Origin: Ilyomonas sp963847085
GTDB taxonomy: Bacteria > Bacteroidota > Bacteroidia > Chitinophagales > Chitinophagaceae
NCBI GenBank assembly: GCA_963847085.1
Contig: CAWJYO010000007.1
Coordinates: 124,001-188,000, forward strand
Reading direction: 5' to 3'
DNA: 64,000 nt
Shown: piece after piece, positions 15,856-25,686 of the stretch
Layout of the letters: the number at the start of each line of letters is the position of its first letter
Position numbering within the stretch: position 1 is the first letter of the stretch
Made by a program: the position numbers and the translations under genes
Notes under the pieces: model-generated
What the model saw: only the letters and a program-made list of their open reading frames with translations
What the model was told of the DNA's origin: nothing
Database searches by the model: none

Positions 15856-18800
15856 TTACAAAGCAGGTTGAATAGATTTGTTTTTATACAACAATCGTAT
15901 CCACGTTGGCAACACAACAAGTAATAACGGCAACGCAATGATAAACCCGCCAATCACAGCAATAGCGAGCGGTTGATGCAACTGCGCACCTGTTCCAATG
16001 CCCAACGCAATGGGCAGCAATGCTATGATGGCACCCAATGCCGTCATTAACTTAGGACGCAAACGGGTTGAGATCGCATACACAACAGCGCTATCTGCAT
16101 TGCCGGTTTCTTTCAACGATTCATCGAATTGTAAAAACGTAAAAATGGCATTCTCTGCAATGATGCCTACAATCATAATTAAACCTGTATAGCTGCCCAC
16201 ATTCAATGGCGTATGCGTAAAGTACAATGCTATGTAACTGCCGGAAATACCAAGTACTGCAACGGCTAATACAATCAGCGCAATGCGAAAATCTTTAAAC
16301 ATAAAAAGAATCACTCCAAACACTAACAGGCTTGATGTAAATAGGATGATTAATAATTCATGAAACGATTGTTGCTGGTCGGCATACGCTCCGCCATATA
16401 CAATGCTATAGCCTTGTGGCAACGCGATTTGTTTTTGCACATTTTTTTGTATGTCTTTCATTGCGCTGCCCAAATCGCGGTTGTCCAACCGTGCTGTAAC
16501 AACGCCTATGTTTTGCATGTCTTCGCGTTGTATTTCGGCATCGCCGGAAGTAACTTCAACATTCACCAATGAGCCAATCGGCTTTAATTGACCATTTGGT
16601 AAAAAGATGGGCAGTTGTTTCATTCCGTCTAAACTTAATGTACGATTGTTAGGGTACAACATGCGGATGTTGCTCAACTGTTGCGGGTCGTACACACTGC
16701 CCACCACATTGCCTTCCAACGCCGTTTGCAACTGGTATTGCAAATTGGCCGGCGTGATGCCAAACTGCGCAAGGTTTACGCCGTTGGGTTGCAGGTTGAT
16801 ATACGGACCGGCAATGGTGATGCCGTTAAACACATCTGCCGTGCCGGACACTTTTGATACCACAACTGCCACTTCTTTCGATAGGTCGTGCAGTTTGTTT
16901 TGATCGGGACCAAAAATCTTAACTTCAATGGGTTGTACGGAAGTCATCAAATCACCGAGCATGTCGGTTATCACCTGCCCGAAATCCACGCGCAGCGCGG
17001 GCTGCGAGGTTTCTATTTGTTTTCGTATGTCCGCAATCACTTCTTCTGTGCTACGGCTACGATTCTTTTTTAATTGAATCAGATAATCACCCGTATTGGG
17101 TTCGGTGATAAAGAATCCCATCTGTGTTCCGGTGCGTCGTGAATAAGCTTCCACTTCAGGAACTTTTACTATCTCTTTTTCAATCTGCTGCAACATGCGG
17201 TCGGTTTCGGCAAGCGATGTTCCGGGCGGCGATGTATAATCGAGCACAATACTTCCTTCATCCATTTCGGGTAAAAAACCGGTTTGTAAGTTGGGTAAAA
17301 TCAATACAACCGCAGCAATTAAAATTGCAACAAAAACAAAAGAGATATAAGAACGATGAATGAAAAACGAAACCCATTTTTGACGATGAACAGGATGCGG
17401 TTTTTGTTTTGCCTCTTTTTTCGGGCTGCTCTTCGTGAACAATAAATAAATCACCGGCAAAGCAAGCCAGGTAACAAAAAACGAACACACCAACGTAACA
17501 ATCATAGTGTTGGTCATCACTTTAAAATAAGCGCCTGCCACGCCGCTCATCAGCACAAAAGGAAGAAAAATAACGATGGTGCTTAATGAAGAACTCACCA
17601 TTGCCGGGAAGAGGTAATGAATTGCTTTCTGCACTAGTGTAAGCGAAGGCTCGCCGGGATGTTCTTCATGTGTGCGATGGATTTGTTCTACCACTACAAT
17701 GGCATCGTCTATTATCAAACCAATGGCTGCGGCAATGGCGCCAAGCGTCATGATGTTTAAGGTTTGATTCGTTGCATACAACACAATCAATGTAAGGAAC
17801 AAAGTAACCGGAATGGTTACCAGAATAACGCTGCTGGCTTTGAGCGAACGAAGAAATAAAATGGCAACAACGATGGCTAACAACAATCCGATCCACAAGC
17901 TATCAGTAACACTTTTAACGGCATCGTTTACAAAATCGGCTTGTACATAATATGGCTTGATGAGAACATCTTTGGGCAATATCTTTCTTAGATTCTTTAC
18001 CTCGGTTTCCATTTGAGTGGATAACTGAATGAGGTTTGCGTTCGGTTGTTTAATGATGGCAAGCAACAAACCCTCGCGCCCGTTGGCATTTATTTTTACA
18101 TACTCTTTGGCGTCTTTAATTTGAATGTCGGCAATGTCTTTCAGCAACACAATCCGCCTGCTGTTGTTGCTCAACACTATGTTCTGCAATTGTTCGAGCG
18201 AGTTCACCGAAGCATCAGTAACGGTGAGATACATCTGCCGGTAATCGTTCAGATAGCCATTCGATTGTATAAAGTTATTTTGGCTTAACGATGTGTTGAT
18301 GGCATCCGGCGTAATGCCCAGCGCATTCATTTTTTGTTGGTTGAGCAACAGTTCATATTCTTTGGTTTTGCCGCCAATCACGCGCACATCGCCAACGCCT
18401 GAAACCCGCGACAGAAAAGGCTTTATGGTGTACAAAGCCAGCATCTTCATATCAATGGGAGAGCGGCTTTTGCTTTCTAACGAATAGCCAATTACGGGCA
18501 GAATAGAAGGATTCATTCGTTCCACCGTTATATTTACACCGACAGGAAGTGTGTTTCGGATTTCGCTGATTTTTGATTCGATGCGTTGCTGCGCCAGGTT
18601 CACATCAGCATCCCAGTTTAGAAATGCAGAGAGTTCGCAACTGCCGCGGCTGGTGGTGCTGCGCACCGTTTGCAGATCGGGTATTTGTTTTACAGCAGCT
18701 TCTAATTGCCGCGTAACTGTAATCATCATTTTGCTTACGGGTTGCTCTCCGGCATCGGCAATGATTTTTATTTTTGGAAATGTGATTTCAGGAAACAAAG

Positions 18801-18918
18801 CGGTTTGCATTTTGCTGTAAGCGAAAGCCCCGCCCAATAAAATAATAACTATGAGAACAGTTACCGGATTTTTGTATGTAGTGAAAAAATTGCGCATTCC
18901 TTTTGATTTGAAAAACAA
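15856..18918 (-). CDS. RND-family efflux pump inner membrane protein
   Basis: A 1020-residue RND transporter with the usual layout: membrane helix 1 near residue 20, a large periplasmic loop, helices 2-6 around 340-490 containing LIIDDAIVVVEQIHR, a second loop and helices 8-12 at the C-terminus. The proton-relay acidic pair lies in GLIIDDAIVVVE. It is closest to HAE1/CusA-like bacterial pumps. No membrane-fusion protein or TolC-like gene is adjacent, which is unusual. The start may be the second Met (18897), since the first overlaps the divergent DUF4251 gene. A promoter-like box lies far upstream at 19475. Confidence 0.85.
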   Translation of the reverse strand: MFFKSKGMRNFFTTYKNPVTVLIVIILLGGAFAYSKMQTALFPEITFPKIKIIADAGEQPVSKMMITVTRQLEAAVKQIPDLQTVRSTTSRGSCELSAFLNWDADVNLAQQRIESKISEIRNTLPVGVNITVERMNPSILPVIGYSLESKSRSPIDMKMLALYTIKPFLSRVSGVGDVRVIGGKTKEYELLLNQQKMNALGITPDAINTSLSQNNFIQSNGYLNDYRQMYLTVTDASVNSLEQLQNIVLSNNSRRIVLLKDIADIQIKDAKEYVKINANGREGLLLAIIKQPNANLIQLSTQMETEVKNLRKILPKDVLIKPYYVQADFVNDAVKSVTDSLWIGLLLAIVVAILFLRSLKASSVILVTIPVTLFLTLIVLYATNQTLNIMTLGAIAAAIGLIIDDAIVVVEQIHRTHEEHPGEPSLTLVQKAIHYLFPAMVSSSLSTIVIFLPFVLMSGVAGAYFKVMTNTMIVTLVCSFFVTWLALPVIYLLFTKSSPKKEAKQKPHPVHRQKWVSFFIHRSYISFVFVAILIAAVVLILPNLQTGFLPEMDEGSIVLDYTSPPGTSLAETDRMLQQIEKEIVKVPEVEAYSRRTGTQMGFFITEPNTGDYLIQLKKNRSRSTEEVIADIRKQIETSQPALRVDFGQVITDMLGDLMTSVQPIEVKIFGPDQNKLHDLSKEVAVVVSKVSGTADVFNGITIAGPYINLQPNGVNLAQFGITPANLQYQLQTALEGNVVGSVYDPQQLSNIRMLYPNNRTLSLDGMKQLPIFLPNGQLKPIGSLVNVEVTSGDAEIQREDMQNIGVVTARLDNRDLGSAMKDIQKNVQKQIALPQGYSIVYGGAYADQQQSFHELLIILFTSSLLVFGVILFMFKDFRIALIVLAVAVLGISGSYIALYFTHTPLNVGSYTGLIMIVGIIAENAIFTFLQFDESLKETGNADSAVVYAISTRLRPKLMTALGAIIALLPIALGIGTGAQLHQPLAIAVIGGFIIALPLLLVVLPTWIRLLYKNKSIQPAL

Positions 18919-19378
18919 ATGTTCAGTAATCGTTTTGTTTTTTATGTTGATAAATGCGGGTCAGGCTTTGGCGCAGCAATCACCCGACGTGCAAAGTTTA
19001 CTCAATTCCAAACAGTACTCCTTTACGGCACAATATGCACAACCTATGAGCGGCAGGCAGGTAAACCTTACTTCGCTTTATATGCTTACGCTTCGCAACG
19101 ATACCCTGCTTTGTAATCTGCCTTATTTTGGCGTGGCCTATGAGGCGCCCATCAATCCATCGGATGCAGGACTGCATTTTGTTTCGTATCATTTTGATTA
19201 TACTGTTTTCCCGCAGAAAAAAGGCCGCTACATGGTTGCCATCAAATTAAAAGACAGATCAGATGTGCAACAAATGTATTTGAACGTATCTAAAAAAGGC
19301 TATGCCACTTTGCAGGTAACGCCTACCAGCAAACAGGCGATTTCTTACTATGGAATCGTTGATCAAAACAAAAAGTAG
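18908..19378 (+). CDS. secreted DUF4251 protein
   Basis: About 156 residues with a signal peptide and a DUF4251 domain: LTSLYMLTLRNDTLLCNLPYFGVAYEAP (residues 52-80), HFDYTVFPQKKGRYMVAIK and the closing KQAISYYGIV. The function is unknown; the family is common in Bacteroidota. The best start is TTG at 18908, which gives a complete signal peptide; the ATG at 18944 leaves only a short one. The 5' end is divergent from, and overlaps or abuts, the RND gene, so no room is left for separate conventional promoters between them. Confidence 0.7.
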   Translation: MKNKCSVIVLFFMLINAGQALAQQSPDVQSLLNSKQYSFTAQYAQPMSGRQVNLTSLYMLTLRNDTLLCNLPYFGVAYEAPINPSDAGLHFVSYHFDYTVFPQKKGRYMVAIKLKDRSDVQQMYLNVSKKGYATLQVTPTSKQAISYYGIVDQNKK

Positions 19379-19474
19379 CATTTTATCATTTATATAAAAG
19401 CTTACGTTAACCATAGAAGCACAAAGTTTGTTTTTGTTGGGGAAATGCTGCTTTTATGCGCTTGTTTTTTGAAA

Positions 19475-19503
19475 CAAACGTAGAGAAGAATTCTGTGTAA
19501 ATG
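19475..19503 (-). promoter_or_regulatory. promoter-like box C of the three-member family
   Basis: CATTTACACAGAATT, exactly 6 bases, TACGTTTG on the minus strand. No gene starts directly downstream: leftward transcription would run antisense through the DUF4251 gene toward the RND pump, 560 bases away. It may drive a long leader or an antisense RNA. Confidence 0.4.
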
Positions 19504-19614
19504 TTGTAGCGAAACAGACAGGTAGCTGCGTTAACGCAAACCATTTTGCTTTTACACAAAAGGAAGAAGCTAAAGCAAAACAAAGAAATGAAACAAGCTG
19601 TTGCTATAAAGCAC

Positions 19615-19681
19615 ATTCCGCAGATCATGTTAATTGAACAGGCATTTTACTAACCTGCGTTATTTGCATTATCTGCGGAAT
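19615..19681. repeat. inverted repeat of the CCGCAGAT family
   Basis: ATTCCGCAGAT at 19615-19625 and its exact complement at 19671-19681, with a third ATCTGCGG at 19726. The same core forms the inner arms of the MITE-like element at 39596-39713. It fills most of the 338-base gap between the DUF4251 gene and the acyltransferase; no gene is seen there. Confidence 0.5.
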
Positions 19682-19716
19682 CCATAATTTTCAAACCAAT
19701 ACATTACCAAAAAAGA

Positions 19717-20385
19717 TTATCTGCGGATTGTAATATTACACTTGATCACCTTAGCTGGATAACCACCGATGATATGATTGGGAAGATCGAAACTTTTTAG
19801 CACTATGCTGTTGGCAGCCACCACCATGTGCGATGCCAGCGTTACCCCTTTTGAAATAAATGATTTAGCACCCACCCAAACATTGTCGCCGATAATAATG
19901 GGTTTGTTTGGATTGATTACATTTTGCTGTTCATCTAAAAGGGAATGGCCATCGGTATCCATAAACACACAATCCCAGCCAATGCCTACATCTTTTCCAA
20001 ATGTAATTTCTTCAAAGCATTGAATTTTTGTATTAGCACTGATGATCATATTATCGCCGAAAGTGAGTTTGCCACGTACAAAAAACCTTGTACCGTTGCT
20101 GATAAACGCAGTACCGTTGAAAATTACGCTGCCTTCTTCATCAACGCTCCAGGTTGAATTGAGCTTGTGATCGCTAAAAAAAATATGCTGGTTAAAACCA
20201 ATGCGAATGGCACCGGTACGATACGACTGCGCAATTACTTTGCCTTTGGTTTTATGAAGAATAACACGATGCGAAATGAGAACCGGCAGCCGGATGGCCT
20301 GTTTAAAGCTGAAGTAGTGAAAGTTGAAATAAAGAGTTTTAGGCAAAGCCCTGATAAAGAGATAGAGCTTTCTTATCTTTTCCAT
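19717..20385 (-). CDS. hexapeptide-repeat acyltransferase
   Basis: A 222-residue transferase with left-handed beta-helix repeats (ITFGKDVGIGWDCVFMDTDGH, IIIGDNVWVGAKSFISKGVTLASHMVVAANSIV) and the acetyl-CoA binding C-terminus GGYPAKVIK. The DTDGH segment is typical of WbbJ/maltose-type O-acetyltransferases that modify polysaccharides or surface sugars. The acceptor is unknown: no polysaccharide synthesis genes are adjacent. Single gene, leftward. Confidence 0.85.
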   Translation of the reverse strand: MEKIRKLYLFIRALPKTLYFNFHYFSFKQAIRLPVLISHRVILHKTKGKVIAQSYRTGAIRIGFNQHIFFSDHKLNSTWSVDEEGSVIFNGTAFISNGTRFFVRGKLTFGDNMIISANTKIQCFEEITFGKDVGIGWDCVFMDTDGHSLLDEQQNVINPNKPIIIGDNVWVGAKSFISKGVTLASHMVVAANSIVLKSFDLPNHIIGGYPAKVIKCNITIRR

Positions 20386-20481
20386 AAATGCAGTTAAGAA
20401 TTTTGGTTAAGAATTAAATTGTATCATCTATTGAATTTTCATAAAAGTACATTTCTTTTGAACAAATTATTGTAAAAACAA

Positions 20482-20510
20482 AAAGCCCGTTCAACATTTG
20501 AACGGGCTTT
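20482..20510 (-). terminator. intrinsic terminator of fusA
   Basis: A 13-bp perfect stem, AAAGCCCGTTCAA with a 3-base loop, followed on the minus strand by a T-rich tract. It begins 20 bases after the fusA stop codon. Confidence 0.85.
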
Positions 20511-20529
20511 CTTATAAAAAGAATCTTCA

Positions 20530-22681
20530 TTAATCTTCCACTTTCACTTTGCCTTTGCTCTTTGCCACTACTTCTTCGGCAATGTTGGTTGGAGCTGGTG
20601 CGTAATGACTAAACTCCATAGTAGAAGTAGCCCGACCTGATGACAATGAGCGCAATTGTGTAACATAACCAAACATTTCACTCAATGGAACTTTGGCTTT
20701 AATTACCTGTGCATTGCCACGGCTGTCCATACCTTCCAGCATACCGCGACGACGGTTTAAATCGCCGGTAACATCACCCATGTACTGATCAGGTGTAATC
20801 ACTTCTATCTTCATGATTGGCTCTAACAAAACAGGTTTTGCTTTTCTGCCTGCTTCGCGGAAACCGCTGCGGGCACACAATTCAAAACTCATCGAATCGG
20901 AATCTACATCATGATAAGAACCATCATACACACGAACTTTCATGTTGTTCACCGGGTAGCCAGCCAGAACACCTGTGGTCATTGATGTTTCAAAACCTTT
21001 GACGATTGCCGGAACAAATTCTTTGGGAATAGAACCGCCAAACAAATCATTCACAAACTGAAAATGCTTGCCTTCATTTTCTTTCATCCATTCTTCATCG
21101 GCAGGGCCAAATTCAAACTGAATATCGGCAAATTTACCACGACCACCCGATTGCTTTTTCAGCACTTCGCGGTGCTCGATAGTTCTACCAAAGGCTTCTT
21201 TATAAGCTACCTGCGGCGCGCCCTGGTTCACTTCTACTTTAAACTCACGACGCATACGGTCAATGATGATTTCAAGGTGAAGCTCACCCATACCACGAAG
21301 AATGGTTTGACCTGTTTCTTCATCTGTATTCACACGCAAAGTTGGATCTTCTTCTACCAGCTTTGAAATTGCCAGGCCCATTTTATCAACGTCGGCCTGT
21401 GTTTTTGGTTCCACAGCAACAGCGATAACGGGTTCAGGAATAAACATATTTTCTAAAGCAATGGGATGATTTTCGTCGCACAGCGTATCGCCGGTTTTAA
21501 TTTCTTTAAAACCAACCGCTGCCGCAATATCACCTGCTTCAATAAAGTCAATCGGGTTCTGCTTGTTCGCAAACATCTTCATGATACGGCTGATGCGTTC
21601 TTTTTTGCCGCTTCTTACGTTTAATACATAAGAACCTGCGTCCAAATGACCGCTATAACAACGGAAGAATGCCAGACGACCTACAAACGGGTCGGTCATA
21701 ATTTTAAACGCCAGCGCCGCAAACGGAGCTTTTGGATCAGTCTTACGTATTTCCTCGTTTCCGGTGTCAGGATTCGTACCCACGGTATCATCAATATCCA
21801 ATGGACCCGGCAGGTAACGGCAAACAGCATCCAATGCAGTCTGCACACCTTTGTTTTTGAACGAAGAACCGCACATCATCGGCACAATGCTTAAATCAAT
21901 ACAAGCCTTGCGGATGGCTTCATGAATTTCCACTTCTGAAATGGTGTTTGGGTCGTCGAAGAATTTTTCTAACAACTTGTCGTCATATTCAGCAACGGCT
22001 TCAATCAAGTGTTGGCGCCATTCCTGCGCTTCTTCCAGCATATCGGCAGGCACTTCCACTTCATCGAATGTCATGCCTTCGGTTTCCATGTGCCAGATAA
22101 CGCCTTTCATTTTAATCAAATCCACCACGCCTTTAAAGTCGTCTTCCGCGCCGATAGGCAATTGAAGAGGAACAGCTTTGGCACCCAGCATGTCTTTCAC
22201 CTGCTGAACCACCATTAAGAAGTCGGCACCGCTACGGTCCATTTTGTTTACAAATCCAATGCGGGGAACTTTATAACGGTTAGCCTGGCGCCAAACGGTT
22301 TCGCTTTGCGGCTCTACGCCATCAACAGCAGAAAACAAGGGCAATCAAGCCATCCAGCACACGCATACTACGTTCTACCTCAATGGTAAAATCCACGTGG
22401 CCCGGCGTATCAATGATATTAAAATAGTAGCTTTTTGTTTCTGGTGTATCCTTACCTTTTACGGTTGGAAATTTCCACTGGCAGCTAACGGCAGCCGACG
22501 TAATGGTAATACCTCTTTCTTTTTCCTGCTCCATCCAGTCGGTGGTAGCTGCACCTTCGTGCACTTCACCAATCTTATGAATCATACCGGTGTAGCGCAG
22601 GATACGCTCGGTAGTGGTGGTTTTGCCCGCATCAATGTGCGCAGCAATTCCGAAATTGCGTTGATACTTTAAGTCCGCCAT
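20530..22681 (-). CDS. fusA: translation elongation factor G, one frame break
   Basis: EF-G, the GTPase that moves tRNAs and mRNA through the ribosome. G1 is AHIDAGKTT, G2 GITITSAAV, G3 DTPGHVDF and G4 NKMD; domains IV-V follow with the normal family length of about 716 residues. The frame breaks once at 22336-22342, inside the segment encoding DGLIALFSAVDG; removing one base restores a continuous frame. A broken essential gene is not credible unless another copy exists, so this is the best evidence that frame breaks in this window are sequence errors. A TACCTTTG promoter lies just upstream and a strong terminator downstream, so it is monocistronic. Confidence 0.93.
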
Positions 22682-22712
22682 AAAGGTCTTTTTTTACTAA
22701 ATTTTGAGTGCG

Positions 22713-22720
22713 CAAAGGTA
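22713..22720 (-). promoter_or_regulatory. -7 box of the fusA promoter
   Basis: TACCTTTG followed by GC, the strong form of the Bacteroidota -7 element, 31 bases before the fusA ATG. Confidence 0.6.
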
Positions 22721-22957
22721 TCGAAAAGTTTTGGTGTGGGGAAGAGGTTAGGAAATGATATTAAAAGGGAAGTGTTAAGGTTAGAGGTTGGAGAAGAGGA
22801 TTGGCAAATTGGGAGATTTTCTGACGGAGCGACATTATTGGGAGACTAAGCCAAGCGGGGATAAGATATTAACGTGCATAACAATTGGCATATTCGTCTG
22901 CAGAGATTGTGAAAGTGATCTTTACTTTTCTTATTTTTATTTGATAAAAGAAAACGT

Positions 22958-23182
22958 ATGAGTGAAGATGTAAAAACAAAAATTCACCAAATGATTGACA
23001 CCATTACCGACCAATCGGTATTGCAAATGGTAGCTGAGGATATTCAATATTATGCAGGCAAGACAGATATTGTAGATGAGTTGGATGCAAAACAAGTAAG
23101 TGAATTATATGATGCCATTTCAGAAGCGGATAATAATGATACTACAACATGGGATGATTTTAAAAAGAAATGGCTGAATTGA
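22958..23182 (+). CDS. putative antitoxin of a RelE/ParE-type pair
   Basis: A 74-residue acidic protein ending WDDFKKKWLN, of the size and composition of Bacteroidota antitoxins that precede RelE/ParE toxins. Its TGA lies 13 bases inside a second frame that starts at 23170 and looks like the beginning of such a toxin, a typical coupled arrangement. No DNA-binding motif is obvious. It may now be an orphan, because the toxin is broken. Confidence 0.5.
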   Translation: MSEDVKTKIHQMIDTITDQSVLQMVAEDIQYYAGKTDIVDELDAKQVSELYDAISEADNNDTTTWDDFKKKWLN

Positions 23183-23290
23183 AAAAGAAATAGTTGTATC
23201 GAAACGGTTCATGAAAAATACACAGGCTGTTTATGAAAACGTTCTAAAAGAGCTTTCTCAAAAACTATTTGTAAATTTAATTTATCGAAC
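23170..23290 (+). pseudogene. remnant of a RelE/ParE-type toxin
   Basis: Starting at ATG 23170 the frame reads MAELKK and then, after one missing A, IVVSKRFMKNTQAVYENVLKELSQK, which resembles the first 35 residues of Bacteroidota ParE/RelE toxins. The similarity is lost beyond 23270 and an insertion sequence begins at 23387. The gene is therefore decayed, probably in connection with the insertion. Confidence 0.4.
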
Positions 23291-23386
23291 CATAACTTTT
23301 TGGAGACGGTGCTAGTAGAATCAAAAATTAGATAATAAATGATAAATTGGAATGAACCATTCAAAGAGAAAACAGTAAAAATCCTA

Positions 23387-24233
23387 GAGTGTGTTGACAT
23401 CTTAGAGAAGGAAGATTGGTATAAAAGTTTAGGGTAGAGAAGAAACCTTGAGATGCGCCGCTACGAGATAAGTGAAGAGCAGTGGGAGAATATAAAGGAC
23501 AAGCTACCCTGTCAGCCGGGCTATCAGGGAAAGAGTGTTAATAACCGTTTGTTTGTCAATGCGGTGATGTTTGTAGCCAAGTGCGGCATTCCGCGTGGCG
23601 CGATTTGCCGGAGCGGTTTGGTAACTGGAATACGGTATATGTACGTTTCCGAAGATGGGCAAAAGCAGGGGTATGGCAAAGAATATTTAAAGCCCTTGCA
23701 GATAAAGACGTTACAACGCTTCTGATTGATTCGACTGCCATAAGAGTACACCAGCACGGAGCGGGGGCTTTAAAAAAAGAGGAAGAAAGCCATCCAGCGG
23801 GTGAAGCAATCGGACGGTCAAGAGGCGGATTGACCACAAAGATTCATCTAAGTACAGATGGCAAAGGAAGAATCCGGCAAATGGTGCTGACGGGCGGACA
23901 AACGGCAGATGTAAAGATGTCTATAGATTTGGTACAGGACACAAAACCAGATAAAGTTATTGCAGACAAGGCTTACGATGCAGACTGGTTTTTACTCTAT
24001 TTGGAGAGTGAGAGCATTGAAGCAGTGATACCACCGAAAAGAAGCCGGTTACAAAAAAGAATCATTGATTATAAAGCTTATAAGGAACGAAACGTGATTG
24101 AACGAACCTTTAACAAACTCAAGCAGTACCGGAAAGTAGCTACCCGTTATGAAAAGACAGCTACCTCCTTTCTCGCATTATGTTGCCTGGCTGCTACTTT
24201 TGTTAATCTGTCTTTGTAGATGTCAACACGCTC
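23387..24233 (+). mobile_element. IS5-family insertion sequence (about 847 bp)
   Basis: Terminal inverted repeats lie at the two ends: GAGTGTGTTGACATCT on the left and its complement with one mismatch on the right (AGATGTCAACACGCTC). TA occurs immediately outside both ends (23385-23386, 24234-24235) and is the probable target duplication. The transposase of the IS427/IS1031-like group fills the interior. It landed next to a toxin-antitoxin remnant. Confidence 0.85.
23453..24219 (+). CDS. IS5-family DDE transposase in two frames
   Basis: The N-terminal part (MRRYEISEEQWENIKDKLP, then VNAVMFVAKCG) and the C-terminal part (WRDLPERFGNWNTVYVRFRR, LLIDSTAIRVHQHGAGA, VIADKAYDADWFL, RNVIERTFNKLKQYRKVATRYEK) together make one normal 255-residue transposase with the D, D and E catalytic residues. 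The two parts are in different frames, joining near 23590-23600. No A6G-type slippery run is present, so an indel is more likely than programmed frameshifting. Confidence 0.8.
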
Positions 24234-24268
24234 TAACATTGTTACGTACAAACGGGAGATAATTATAA

Positions 24269-25042
24269 ATGATCAAGGTTTATATTTTTATTTTAATGAC
24301 AGTTGTGGTTAGTGCCGCATTAGGGCAAAGTCGCTCCAAAATTCACCATATCATCAAAAAATCTGCTGTTGAAAGCGGTTACTTGCCTTTGATTTACAAG
24401 GACAAGGAGAATAAGCCGCAACCGGTTTCCCTCTGTTCAGATAAACTATACGGTATAATCCGTATTGATCGGGATATGCCTGTGGTTGACTTTTGGGCGA
24501 TAACCAACAATGATTATGCATCCGATCTGCACTGCATTTCAAAAAATACAGAACTGGGGCGTTTTGAAATTGATTTATCACGAAAGAAAGTTGGTGACCC
24601 GGTTCGGTATATAAAAGTGCCTTTCAGCGGTTGGTTATTCGGCATCGGAACAACACCGTTTCGGTTCAGGCCTAAAACGGAAAGTTTACCTTCCGCTGTT
24701 TCTTCTCAAGTAGGCATTAACTTTAGTTATGGCAAATACGTTGGTTTCTCAAAAGTCAGCCAACGGGCCATTACTAATTATGGATTAATAATCGGGCCAT
24801 TTGCCGGGATAACAGAGGTTCGGTTAGAGAAAGGGACGGTAAAAAACCCGGACAATTGGGTTGCTGACAGAACAAATGCAGCGTTGACGTATGGGATTAA
24901 TATTGCACTCACCAGAAACAATCTGGGTATTGTTCTGTCGTTAGGACACGATCACAATTTTGGAAAAGATGCTGAATATTGGGGCTATCAAAATAAACCC
25001 TGGATAGGAATTGGCATAAACACGTATTTAGGGATTTTATAA
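24269..25042 (+). CDS. exported protein of unknown function, possibly outer membrane
   Basis: I do not recognise a family. The 257-residue product has a signal peptide (MIKVYIFILMTVVVSAALGQ) and its C-terminal half alternates like a small beta-barrel (GINFSYGKYVGFSKV, LTYGINIALTRNNLGIVLSLG, KPWIGIGINTYLGIL), ending in a strand typical of outer-membrane proteins. It begins 36 bases after the IS element, so its original promoter may have been displaced. Confidence 0.55.
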   Translation: MIKVYIFILMTVVVSAALGQSRSKIHHIIKKSAVESGYLPLIYKDKENKPQPVSLCSDKLYGIIRIDRDMPVVDFWAITNNDYASDLHCISKNTELGRFEIDLSRKKVGDPVRYIKVPFSGWLFGIGTTPFRFRPKTESLPSAVSSQVGINFSYGKYVGFSKVSQRAITNYGLIIGPFAGITEVRLEKGTVKNPDNWVADRTNAALTYGINIALTRNNLGIVLSLGHDHNFGKDAEYWGYQNKPWIGIGINTYLGIL

Positions 25043-25120
25043 AAAGGGTTGAAACGCCTTTCGATGATTTGTAAAACTTGGAAGGGAACATTCATATACT
25101 TCATATACCGCTCTAATGCA

Positions 25121-25321
25121 TCAGGAAATGGTAAAAGATGCACCGATTAAACCTGTTTCCCCCCTGATCTGTAAATGCTTTTTCGAAAACCTCAAAATCA
25201 AAGCAACTACAAAAATGGAAAAGGCCATTGAAAAATAAATATATCCTTTGGGAATGGGTTCATCAATGGCAGCCGCAATAACCTGTAAACTTACCTTTCG
25301 CCTTGCACTGCTTAGGCTCAA
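25121..25321 (-). pseudogene. C-terminal fragment of a TerC-family membrane protein
   Basis: About 60 residues containing IPKGYIYFSMAFSIFVVALI followed by LRFSKKH, which matches the last membrane segment and basic tail of TerC/YoaE-type proteins (family signature PKGYIYFAMAFS). The five or six preceding membrane segments are missing; upstream bases do not encode them. This is a leftover of a deleted gene in a debris zone. Confidence 0.55.
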
Positions 25322-25686
25322 TGATTGTTCTGATTTCCTCCCATAGGGGGGAGTCGGAGAGCATATAAGAAGATTGTATCACCGGAAGTTTTGTTCTCTT
25401 TTTATCCTTACAAGTCTAACTCCCTTTTTATATCCTTATTCTTTATCTGTTAACTAACTAAATTTAGATTACCTCTTAGTAGCTTTCTGTGCATCTTTGT
25501 TTTAGCGGTGCCTAAGAACTATTTTTTATCCTGTAATGGTGAAACCAAAAAAATACTTTTTGGTCGAAAGATTTGGTGCTTTGCCCTTACTTAAGCGAAC
25601 GCTGCAGGTCTGATACTTTTGAATGAATATGTTCAATACGTGCCTGTGCAGGAATAACATATTTTAGCCATATTGAAATAGCAATT
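25322..25686. other. intergenic region without recognised feature
   Basis: About 365 AT-rich bases between two gene remnants. I see no intact gene, promoter box or hairpin. It is probably decayed sequence. Confidence 0.4.

Noticed and set aside
19407..19628. Small leftward gene after promoter box C
   Set aside because: The open frame of 73 codons spans the promoter box itself and the CCGCAGAT repeat, so it cannot be its product.
23453..24219. Programmed ribosomal frameshift in the IS5-family transposase
   Set aside because: There is no A6G or similar slippery sequence at the junction, and single-base breaks are frequent in unrelated genes here.
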